DNA of 13,319 nucleotides from SKVR01 sp964589855 (lineage in GTDB: Bacteria > Bacteroidota > Bacteroidia > Bacteroidales > UBA7960), in NCBI GenBank assembly GCA_964589855.1, contig CAZPVB010000103.1, positions 1 to 13,319 of the forward strand. Direction: 5' to 3'. Of the stretch, positions 8,516 to 13,319 are shown piece by piece (the first letter of the stretch is position 1; each line of letters opens with the position of its first letter). Under the pieces are notes generated by a model. The model made no database searches and was not told where the DNA came from. It worked only from the letters and a program-made list of their open reading frames with translations. Both the position numbers and the translations under genes were made by a program.

Positions 8516-8971
8516 ATGAAAAAGCACATGATGATTTTTGGGGCAATGCTGATGATGCTTTCCTGTGCGGAAACCACAACGCAGAACAACCAGGAAGAAA
8601 AAACCACCCAACCAGCCAGAGATGGCATTTTCCTGCACATAACGCAAGATCATGATGATCCGCACCGGGTTTTGATGCCTTTACAAATGGCGACTATGAT
8701 GGCACCCGAAAAAGATGTATTGATCTATCTTGACATAGATGCCGTTAATCTGGTTACAAAAGATGCAGAAGACATTACCTACGGGCATTTCACACCCATG
8801 AAAGAAGCAATGAACAACTTGCTTGAAATGGGAGTAAGTATTTATGCCTGCCCGGGATGTATGAAAATTGCAGGCATTGAAGAATCTGACCTTGCCGAAG
8901 GTATACAGGTAGCTGAAAAAGAAAAATTTTTCAGCTTCACGGAGGGCAACATCGTTTCGCTAAGCTACTGA
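8516..8971 (+). CDS. DsrE-family lipoprotein with CPGC motif
   Basis: A 151-aa protein. Residues 1-16 form a lipoprotein signal ending LMMLSC, with C17 as the lipidation site; a polar Thr/Gln/Glu-rich linker follows (19-34). The globular part (36-151) matches the DsrE/DsrF-like fold: GIFLHIT near the start, then VLIYLDIDAVNLV (68-80), then SIYACPGCMKIAGI (108-121) with C112 and C115, and a C-terminal short strand NIVSLSY. DsrE-type proteins carry or sense sulfane sulfur through a cysteine in this region, so a thiol or sulfur-relay role at the periplasmic side of a membrane is a reasonable inference. No partner gene for sulfur metabolism is adjacent. The gene is closed by a strong terminator, so it is probably monocistronic. 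Confidence 0.85.
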   Translation: MKKHMMIFGAMLMMLSCAETTTQNNQEEKTTQPARDGIFLHITQDHDDPHRVLMPLQMATMMAPEKDVLIYLDIDAVNLVTKDAEDITYGHFTPMKEAMNNLLEMGVSIYACPGCMKIAGIEESDLAEGIQVAEKEKFFSFTEGNIVSLSY

Positions 8972-9030
8972 TTTGCATCGCAAACATGGTAAAAAATAAT
9001 TATTATCAATACAAAAAATAAGTTTAAAAG

Positions 9031-9068
9031 GGAGATCCGGTAAAGTATTTTCCCGGATTTCCTTTTTT
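9031..9068 (+). terminator. rho-independent terminator (or attenuator before dcd)
   Basis: GGAGATCCGG (9031-9040) pairs with CCGGATTTCC (9053-9062) as a 10-bp stem with one G-T pair and a 12-nt loop, followed at once by six T residues (9063-9068). It lies 60 nt after the DsrE stop and only 20 nt before the dcd ATG, so it ends the former transcript and must be by-passed or lie upstream of the start site for dcd. Confidence 0.8.
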
Positions 9069-9088
9069 ATGCTAATCTTACCTTCATA

Positions 9089-9616
9089 ATGATACTAAGC
9101 GGAAAGGAAATTCATTCCAAAATGGGTAAAGAGATTATTATCGATCCCTTTCATCCCGGGCAATTAAACCCCAATAGTTACAACCTGAAACTGCACAATG
9201 AACTGATGGTGTATGATCAGACAACCCTCGACATGAAAAGGGAAAATACAGCGACGAAAATATCCATACCCGAAGAGGGGTTGCTTTTACAACCCAATAC
9301 CCTGTATCTGGGCAGAACAGTTGAATACACCAAAACCGATCATTATGTACCCATGCTTGAAGGACGAAGCAGCATAGGCAGACTGGGCATGTTTATACAT
9401 GTGACGGCAGGTTTTGGAGATGTGGGCTTTGAAGGATACTGGACATTGGAGATTTTTGTAATTCAACCTCTGGTTATATATCCTTTTATTGAAGTTTGTC
9501 AAATTTATTATCACAATATTGATGGTGATTTCGACACTTATAAACATGGAAAATACCAAAAAAACCATGACATACAACCCAGTATGCTCTTTAAAGACTT
9601 TGATTCAATATCGTAA
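9089..9616 (+). CDS. dcd: dCTP deaminase
   Basis: A 175-aa cytosolic trimeric enzyme that deaminates dCTP to dUTP, feeding dTMP synthesis. It has the usual family length (about 175-190 aa). The start MILSGKEI is standard for Bacteroidota forms. Recognisable motifs are LNPNSYNLKL (26-35), LEGRSSIGRLG (90-100, phosphate-binding Ser/Arg), HVTAGFGDVGFEGYWTLE (104-121) with E121 in the place of the catalytic Glu, and the C-terminal lid segment around HGKYQKNHDIQPS. Whether it is mono- or bifunctional (dCTP to dUMP) cannot be decided. The last 26 nt overlap, tail to tail, the end of yjbQ on the other strand. No good promoter is visible; a TAAGTTTA near-match at 9019-9026 would put the hairpin above in the dcd leader. 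Confidence 0.95.
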   Translation: MILSGKEIHSKMGKEIIIDPFHPGQLNPNSYNLKLHNELMVYDQTTLDMKRENTATKISIPEEGLLLQPNTLYLGRTVEYTKTDHYVPMLEGRSSIGRLGMFIHVTAGFGDVGFEGYWTLEIFVIQPLVIYPFIEVCQIYYHNIDGDFDTYKHGKYQKNHDIQPSMLFKDFDSIS

Positions 9617-10001
9617 CAACAATATTCCGCTGCTCACGTGGACCATCAAACTCGCATAAAAAAATATTCTGCCAGGTAGACAAGCCCATCTTTCCATCCA
9701 TGATGGGTATGGTTTCCTGCGGACCTACGATGCCCGCCTTCAGATGCGAATCACCATTTCCATCCTGTTGATCATGCAACCAAACACCTTGCGGAATGAT
9801 CTTTCTCATGAAGTTTACAACATCTGTTTGTACCGAATCATCCCAGTTTTCCTGGATCATGATACCGGCAGTTGCACCACGTACGTATACATTTACCAGT
9901 CCGCTGGCAACACCTGAGCTTTCTACAATATGTTCCACGTCACGGGTAATATCATACAAACCCTCACGGGTTTTCGTTTTGCACTGAACAATTTTTTGCA
10001 T
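9591..10001 (-). CDS. YjbQ / UPF0047 family protein
   Basis: A 136-aa small beta-rich protein of the YjbQ family. Family members have been reported with weak thiamine-phosphate synthase activity, but the physiological role is unclear. The frame is open to an ATG at 10166, but the 55 extra residues are low-quality and lack family resemblance; the ATG at 10001 (MQKIVQCKTKTREGLYDIT) gives the normal length of 135-140 aa. Conserved segments are SGLVNVYVRGATAGIMIQEN (residues 34-53), the metal-site-like DGNGDSHLKAGIVGP, and GLSTWQNIFLCEFDGPR near the end. The first conserved loop reads RGATAG instead of the HTTA found in many bacteria. It is convergent with dcd and overlaps it by 26 nt. Confidence 0.92.
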   Translation of the reverse strand: MQKIVQCKTKTREGLYDITRDVEHIVESSGVASGLVNVYVRGATAGIMIQENWDDSVQTDVVNFMRKIIPQGVWLHDQQDGNGDSHLKAGIVGPQETIPIMDGKMGLSTWQNIFLCEFDGPREQRNIVVTILNQSL

Positions 10002-10262
10002 AAACTTTTTTTGTTGATTATAAAAATAAGGGTAAAACAGTCTATACAATACAACACAAAGCCATCCTTTTTTCTTTACCTTTTGATGAAAAAAAATCTG
10101 ATGACACTTCCATTGACCAATGCGCGTTGACAACCTTTGTAAGGACTTTTTGGGGAGTATCGGCACTTTTTGAGAAAGATTGTTTCCATCCTGGGAATCG
10201 ATGGTGATGCCTGCGTGAGGTTCTCAGACGATTTGGATGATTTTCCCGGCAGATTATCAATT
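10002..10262. other. intergenic region between yjbQ and the truncated HEPN gene
   Basis: 261 nt upstream of yjbQ. Open frames here (minus-strand 10042-10260 and the upstream extension of yjbQ) show no family features. It should contain the yjbQ promoter; only a TATTTTTA near-match is visible at about 10026. The sequence next to 10262 does not continue the HEPN domain in any frame, so a deletion or insertion breakpoint is likely at its right edge. Confidence 0.5.
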
Positions 10263-10391
10263 TCAGTAATATAATTTATTAATTGCCGAACTCCAAAGTT
10301 GACTTTCTGTTAAGACTTCAGCTGCCTTTAACGACTCTTTCGCCTTTGATAGTCGATATTCAACATAATCATTACGATCTGAAAAACTCAT
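10263..10391 (-). pseudogene. truncated HEPN-domain toxin gene
   Basis: The ATG at 10391 overlaps the MNT stop as ATGA, the normal coupling of MNT-HEPN toxin-antitoxin pairs. The 42 codons read MSFSDRNDYVEYRLSKAKES, then a helix with AAEVL, and end in INKLYY followed by TGA. This matches the first helices of the HEPN domain up to its conserved N-x-x-YYA segment. A full HEPN protein has about 110-140 aa and carries its RNase motif (R-x4-6-H) in the missing second half. The product is therefore expected to be inactive. No continuation is found downstream, so the loss looks like a rearrangement rather than a simple frameshift. Confidence 0.72.
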
Positions 10392-10705
10392 AATCTAATC
10401 CCTTCTGAAATAACATTATCATAAAATGGAGTTATTTTCATTTTTTCTTCCCAATCTTTTTTCGAATATACAATTATTGAAAATGGTTCTTCAATCATTA
10501 GTTCAAGATCAAAAAGATGGTGTCGAAATTCTTTCTCTTTATCCAGAGAGACAGAATAACCAGTCAAAATCAATATATCCCAATCAGAATCAGATCTCTC
10601 CTCCCCTCTGGCTCTGGAACCATAAAGAATAACCTCAGCTAAAGGATCTATTTCCTTAACATGGTTCTTAATTAATTCAATTACATCTTTCTTGTTTTTG
10701 ATCAT
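10388..10705 (-). CDS. MNT-type nucleotidyltransferase (antitoxin of MNT-HEPN pair)
   Basis: A 105-aa minimal nucleotidyltransferase of the polymerase-beta superfamily. The signature GSRARGE... with G29-S30, ten residues, then D41-W-D43 is intact (GS-x10-DxD). The third acidic residue expected in the following strand is not evident (PFSIIVYS at 75-82), which is also seen in some relatives. In characterised pairs such as MntA-HepT the enzyme adenylylates the HEPN toxin and silences it. Here the gene ends in an ATGA overlap with a HEPN gene that is truncated, so this antitoxin may have lost its partner or act on another HEPN protein. It is probably translated from a leaderless or very short-leader mRNA. 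Confidence 0.88.
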   Translation of the reverse strand: MIKNKKDVIELIKNHVKEIDPLAEVILYGSRARGEERSDSDWDILILTGYSVSLDKEKEFRHHLFDLELMIEEPFSIIVYSKKDWEEKMKITPFYDNVISEGIRL

Positions 10706-10710
10706 ACCAT

Positions 10711-10718
10711 CAAAGATA
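10711..10718 (-). promoter_or_regulatory. predicted -7 box of the MNT gene
   Basis: On the minus strand TATCTTTG is a perfect TAnnTTTG box and ends 5 nt before the MNT ATG at 10705. The transcript would begin at or next to the start codon. No TTG/TTTG is found at the preferred -33 distance. Confidence 0.5.
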
Positions 10719-10796
10719 TCAAATCATTTTGATTTATTGATCAGGTAATTTTGATACTCTGCCAGGCTATGAAGGGTTTACTATCAATTAAATATC

Positions 10797-10997
10797 TCAA
10801 TCAACCGAATGAAACCTCCCAATCTGCGCATCACAAAACCTCGCAATACCATAATCTTACCAGTCCAACCCAAAATCATCCTGGAACTCTTTGCCGTTGT
10901 AGAGGTAGCGGTTGTCTTCGGCAAAGGGGGTTTCGGTGTCGGAGTCGTAGATCATGTGCCCGAAGGGGTAGGTTTCGGTTTGTTGGATGGTGGACTG
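10797..10997 (-). pseudogene. RHS-repeat core domain remnant
   Basis: The minus-strand frame contains YPFGHMI, then RYLYNGKEFQDDFGLDW, the hallmark segment of Bacteroidota RHS-repeat-associated core proteins. A TAA stop (10857-10859) stands exactly where the next Tyr codon of the conserved DWYDYGARFYD should be. Beyond it the same frame continues DYGIARFCDAQIGRFHSVD, with one extra Ile codon and a Tyr-to-Cys change, and ends at TGA (10797-10799). The rest of the large RHS gene is absent on both sides. The fragment is visibly richer in GC than its flanks, which fits acquisition from elsewhere and decay. RHS proteins are large surface or secreted toxin-delivery scaffolds; this piece cannot function as one. 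Confidence 0.8.
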
Positions 10998-11102
10998 AAT
11001 GCCCGGTATCACCGGGTGAATGAATGGGATGGTATGTGAGATTGGGTGCTTCAAGTTGGATTTGTTTGGGGTAAAGATAGGGATTTTGGGAATATGTTTT
11101 TA

Positions 11103-11200
11103 CAAAAACTGACCATTCCAGTAATTAATTACCGTCAGTTTAAACTGACGGATTCATACATGCAAATGATTTTAGGGACTTTAGTCCCATTTTCCCTTTG
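11103..11200 (+). repeat. double-palindrome repeat, copy A
   Basis: It begins CAAAAACTGACCATTC and contains a perfect 20-bp palindrome (CCGTCAGTTT at 11132-11141, AAACTGACGG at 11142-11151) and a second palindrome GGGACTTTAGTCCC (11175-11188). A degenerate copy in the same orientation and with nearly the same spacing lies at 12593-12690, on the other side of the ATPase gene. The layout resembles REP-like or palindromic intergenic elements of Bacteroidota. The right boundary is approximate. Confidence 0.75.
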
Positions 11201-11261
11201 CTTTGACACACCCACCTGGATTTACAACCAAGGATGCATTAAAATCTTCATACATCTTCTA

Positions 11262-11307
11262 TTCAAAATAGAAAGATAATGTATTTAATTTGCGTTTAAA
11301 ATAGAAA
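11262..11307 (+). repeat. pair of imperfect 13-nt direct repeats upstream of the ATPase gene
   Basis: TTCAAAATAGAAA (11262-11274) and TTTAAAATAGAAA (11295-11307) differ at one base and start 33 nt apart, about three helical turns. The second lies inside the promoter spacer and the first just upstream of the -33 box, a suitable arrangement for an operator. No regulator is known. Confidence 0.4.
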
Positions 11308-11320
11308 TACTATATTTTTG
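11289..11320 (+). promoter_or_regulatory. predicted promoter of the AAA/DUF4143 ATPase gene
   Basis: TTTG (11289-11292), 20 nt, TATTTTTG (11313-11320): a near-ideal Bacteroidota promoter. The box ends 5 nt before the ATG at 11326, so the mRNA is predicted to be leaderless or nearly so. Confidence 0.7.
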
Positions 11321-11325
11321 CAAAC

Positions 11326-12576
11326 ATGATAAGTAAAAGAGAAATATTACAGATTATTGCTGATCAGCAGGATCTGGGGTTCAGTTCAAATGATTTGCCA
11401 CGTCTGACATCCAATTTTTCGGATAATGATATCACTGTAATTTCTGGTGTGCGAAGATGCGGTAAGTCAACATTATTGAATGAAATAAGATCAAAAAGAG
11501 AGGAAAAAGAGTATTATTTCAATTTTGACGATGACCGTCTTATCCATTTCGAGGTTGATGATTTTCAAACGCTTTATGAGGTTTTTCTTCACCAGTTTGG
11601 AAAACAAAAAACTTTTTATTTTGACGAGATACAAAATATTAAAGGCTGGGAAAGATTTGTAAGGCGCTTAAATGACTACAACAATAAAGTATTTATCACT
11701 GGGTCTAATGCCTCTATGCTTAGCCGCGAACTTGGAACCCATCTTACAGGTCGTTATATTCATCAGGAGCTGTTTCCCTTTTCTTTTTCTGAATTTCTTG
11801 CCTTTAAAGACAAAGCAGTCCCAAAGAAATCTTTCTTCAATACCGGGGAAAAGGTTGAAATGCATCGCAATTTTTTATCCTATTTTCAAAATGGAGGGTT
11901 CCCGGATTTTTTAAGAACAGGAAAAAAACAATACCTGAAAACACTTTTTGAAAGCATTATATACCGCGATGTAATGGTTAGGAATAGCATTACCAATGAA
12001 AAAGAAATACTGGAACTGATTCACTTTTTGGCCAGCAACACATCAAAACTAATAACATACAATAGTCTTACTAAAATCATTGGTGTTAAAAATGCAACAA
12101 CGGTGAAAAACTACCTGGGTTTTTTGGAAAATTCATATCTGCTTTTTGCTGTGAACAAATTTGATTACTCGTTAAAGAAACAAATCCTGAGTCCTAAAAA
12201 AATATACTTAATTGATTTAGCATTGACAAGGGAAATTGGTTTTCACAGTTCAGAAGATAATGGGAGACTCCTGGAAAATTTGGTTTATATTGAACTAAAG
12301 CGCAGAGGAAAACAAGTATACTATCATTCCCGAAAATATGAGTGTGATTTTGTGATGAAGGAAAAGAACAGGATAATGGAAGCCATACAGGTCAGTTGGT
12401 CGGTTTACGATCAAACCACCAAAGAAAGGGAACTTACCGGACTTCTTGACGCATTAAATACGTATGACCTACAAGAGGGAATCATACTTACGGAAGACGA
12501 GGAGGATGAAATGATGATCATGGGCAAAAAGGTTAAAATACTTCCCACCTGGAAATGGTTGCTGAATCTTGATTAA
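11326..12576 (+). CDS. AAA_14 / DUF4143 family ATPase
   Basis: A 416-aa protein of the common bacterial and archaeal family that joins an AAA_14 ATPase to a C-terminal DUF4143 domain with a restriction-endonuclease-like fold. The Walker A motif is G41-VRRCGKST-49 and the Walker B is FYFDEIQ (97-103, D100-E101), followed by a sensor-like TGSN (125-128). A winged-helix-like stretch (about 225-280) leads to DUF4143, with LLENLVYIELKRRGK (315-329), ECDFVM (339-344) and EAIQVS (352-357) aligning with the E-D-QxV core of that fold. Length is normal and no residue appears lost. The family's function is unknown, though it is often found in accessory regions. The gene stands alone between two copies of a palindromic repeat and has its own promoter, consistent with a mobile or accessory single-gene cassette. 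Confidence 0.93.
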   Translation: MISKREILQIIADQQDLGFSSNDLPRLTSNFSDNDITVISGVRRCGKSTLLNEIRSKREEKEYYFNFDDDRLIHFEVDDFQTLYEVFLHQFGKQKTFYFDEIQNIKGWERFVRRLNDYNNKVFITGSNASMLSRELGTHLTGRYIHQELFPFSFSEFLAFKDKAVPKKSFFNTGEKVEMHRNFLSYFQNGGFPDFLRTGKKQYLKTLFESIIYRDVMVRNSITNEKEILELIHFLASNTSKLITYNSLTKIIGVKNATTVKNYLGFLENSYLLFAVNKFDYSLKKQILSPKKIYLIDLALTREIGFHSSEDNGRLLENLVYIELKRRGKQVYYHSRKYECDFVMKEKNRIMEAIQVSWSVYDQTTKERELTGLLDALNTYDLQEGIILTEDEEDEMMIMGKKVKILPTWKWLLNLD

Positions 12577-12592
12577 ATCTTCTATCTTCGCT

Positions 12593-12690
12593 CAAAAACT
12601 GACCATTCGGGTTATTCAATGCCGTCTGTTTTAACTGACAGTATTTGATAGTTTACTGTACTTCTGGTACTTTAGTCCCATTCGCCTTCC
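12593..12690 (+). repeat. double-palindrome repeat, copy B
   Basis: The first 16 nt (CAAAAACTGACCATTC) are identical to copy A. The first palindrome at 12622-12641 matches copy A at 17 of 20 positions, so its stem now has mismatches. The second (12666-12679) matches GGGACTTTAGTCCC at 13 of 14 positions. Spacing is the same within about one nucleotide. It lies 16 nt after the ATPase stop and might also end its transcript, but there is no T-tract. The right boundary is approximate. Confidence 0.72.
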
Positions 12691-12792
12691 CTGTACTTTT
12701 TTAATGTGGAACAATTTGATTAAACCGGACACATTGAGCTCGCCCTTCGGGCTTCGGTTCTTGATAAAAAAGTACCAAAAAATCAAGACTTC

Positions 12793-12972
12793 GCAGAATG
12801 CCCGACAAGACCGCGTTCGCTGCGCTAAAAAATTTAAAGGTCGCACAAACGGGTTTGTATGCTTAAATTTTATCTTGCGCTTCCCTCCCACTTAGTAGGT
12901 TCATCCTGCGGAATGGCGACTGCAAATTTTTTGATCGCTCCGCTTCACTGGTCTTGTTACCGGGCATTCTGC
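12793..12972. repeat. roughly 180-bp element with 20-nt inverted repeats
   Basis: The left arm GCAGAATGCCCG-ACAAGACC (12793-12812) is repeated inverted as GGTCTTGT, then TAC, then CGGGCATTCTGC (12950-12972): 20 of 20 paired bases with a 3-nt bulge. A second nested pair, AAAAAATTT (12827-12835) and AAATTTTTT (12924-12932), and an internal ACAAAC-GG-GTTTGT hairpin (12845-12858) suggest the whole unit folds. It carries no gene. It resembles dispersed noncoding elements seen between Bacteroidota genes, possibly a non-autonomous transposable element; no target-site duplication is obvious. Confidence 0.7.
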
Positions 12973-12984
12973 AAGGTCTTTCTG

Positions 12985-13002
12985 GCAGACCTGTCGGTCT
13001 GC
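12985..13002. repeat. perfect 7-bp hairpin
   Basis: GCAGACC (12985-12991), loop TGTC, GGTCTGC (12996-13002), starting 13 nt after the inverted-repeat element. There is no T-tract, so it is a structural repeat rather than a convincing terminator. Confidence 0.6.
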
Positions 13003-13045
13003 TTTGATGGGGGTGGTGAATTTCTTCGGTTTTAGAGATTTAGAG

Positions 13046-13068
13046 ATAGCGCACCAGCGGTGTGCTAT
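13046..13068. repeat. 10-bp hairpin
   Basis: ATAGCGCACC (13046-13055), loop AGC, GGTGTGCTAT (13059-13068), with one G-T pair. It is REP-like in size and another member of the palindrome cluster. Confidence 0.6.
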
Positions 13069-13209
13069 ATGGATAGAATGATGGATTCCGCAAACCTAAA
13101 AGCATGGCACCTATAAAAGTTTGATAAATCTTCTCGGGTTTTGCAGCGCAAAAGGATAAAAGTGGTGAAAATCATGATGTAAGGATGGTTAGAAGAATTG
13201 ATCAGTTTT

Positions 13210-13260
13210 AGCGGAATTGCAAATTCTGCTGTGTTCGGAGTGGAAATGCAATTTCCGCTC
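13210..13260. repeat. tandem pair of related palindromes
   Basis: First stem AGCGGAATT / AATTCTGCT (13210-13218, 13222-13230); second stem GAGTGGAAAT / ATTTCCGCTC (13238-13247, 13251-13260). Both have GCA as the loop and one G-T pair, and they are separated by 7 nt. The similar stems and identical loops suggest a duplicated REP-type unit. Confidence 0.65.
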
Positions 13261-13319
13261 AGCAGGGGGGTTATTACTTAAATGCCTAAATCAGTAATAC
13301 TTTTATAAGCAAGTAAGAA

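Larger units (their letters stand above)
12577..13319. other. gene-free, palindrome-rich region
   Basis: No credible protein or RNA gene is visible after the ATPase stop. The stretch holds repeat copy B, a short GCCC-TTC-GGGC hairpin (12742-12752), a roughly 180-bp inverted-repeat element, and further hairpins up to the right edge, each listed separately. Short open frames across it (for example minus-strand 12631-12891) have composition typical of translated repeats and are not accepted as genes. Confidence 0.65.

Noticed and set aside
9287..9577. Minus-strand 96-codon frame inside dcd
   Set aside because: It is an antisense shadow of a clearly conserved gene.
10002..10166. N-terminal extension of YjbQ by 55 residues
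   Set aside because: The extension is unlike the family, and the start at 10001 gives the standard 136 aa.
10042..10260. Minus-strand open frame possibly continuing the HEPN protein
   Set aside because: It is in another frame and shows no HEPN features (no R-x4-6-H, no helical pattern).
11103..12690. A complete insertion sequence with the ATPase as transposase
   Set aside because: The ATPase has Walker motifs and DUF4143, not a transposase domain; the flanking repeats are direct, not terminal inverted, and no target duplication is visible.
12631..12891. Minus-strand open frame of 86 codons
   Set aside because: It lies across the palindromic repeat elements; such translated repeats are often mis-annotated as hypothetical proteins.
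12793..13260. CRISPR array
   Set aside because: The repeats are inverted and of different types, with no regular direct repeat-spacer spacing and no cas genes.

Overview
The window looks like a chromosomal segment from a member of the Bacteroidota. The evidence is AT-rich intergenic DNA, gene starts without Shine-Dalgarno sequences, several matches to the Bacteroidota promoter pattern TTG/TTTG-N16-21-TAnnTTTG, and protein families with the flavour of that phylum: fused RibBA, a long LptF/G permease, a Bacteroidota-type dCTP deaminase and YjbQ, and a DUF4143 ATPase. No rRNA, tRNA or CRISPR array was seen.

Left third (1-4968, minus strand): a compact, probably single-transcript operon read right to left. 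The order is LptF/G-family permease, family 4 glycosyltransferase, membrane family 2 glycosyltransferase, then ribBA, which runs off the left edge. Junctions are a 26-nt overlap, a 12-nt gap and a 35-nt overlap. Two envelope-sugar enzymes therefore sit between a lipopolysaccharide-export permease and a riboflavin biosynthesis gene.

Middle (4969-10001): a long AT-rich gene-free stretch is followed by plus-strand genes. These are the tyrosine recombinase xerD with a well-formed promoter, a secreted protein made almost entirely of TPR repeats, and a DsrE-family lipoprotein with a CPGC motif and a clear rho-independent terminator. Next comes dcd (dCTP deaminase), whose 3' end overlaps by 26 nt the 3' end of a convergent yjbQ gene.

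Right quarter (10002-13319): an accessory, decaying region. It holds an MNT nucleotidyltransferase antitoxin gene that overlaps (ATGA) a HEPN toxin gene cut off after 42 codons, a broken RHS-core remnant, and an AAA/DUF4143 ATPase with a textbook promoter lying only 5 nt before its ATG. Two copies of a roughly 95-nt double-palindrome repeat flank the ATPase in the same orientation. The last 600 bases have no credible gene but hold a dense series of palindromes, including a roughly 180-bp element bounded by 20-nt inverted repeats.

I do not see a complete new multi-gene system. The most unusual material is the accessory end: a solo antitoxin with a truncated toxin, the repeat-flanked ATPase, and the palindrome cluster.
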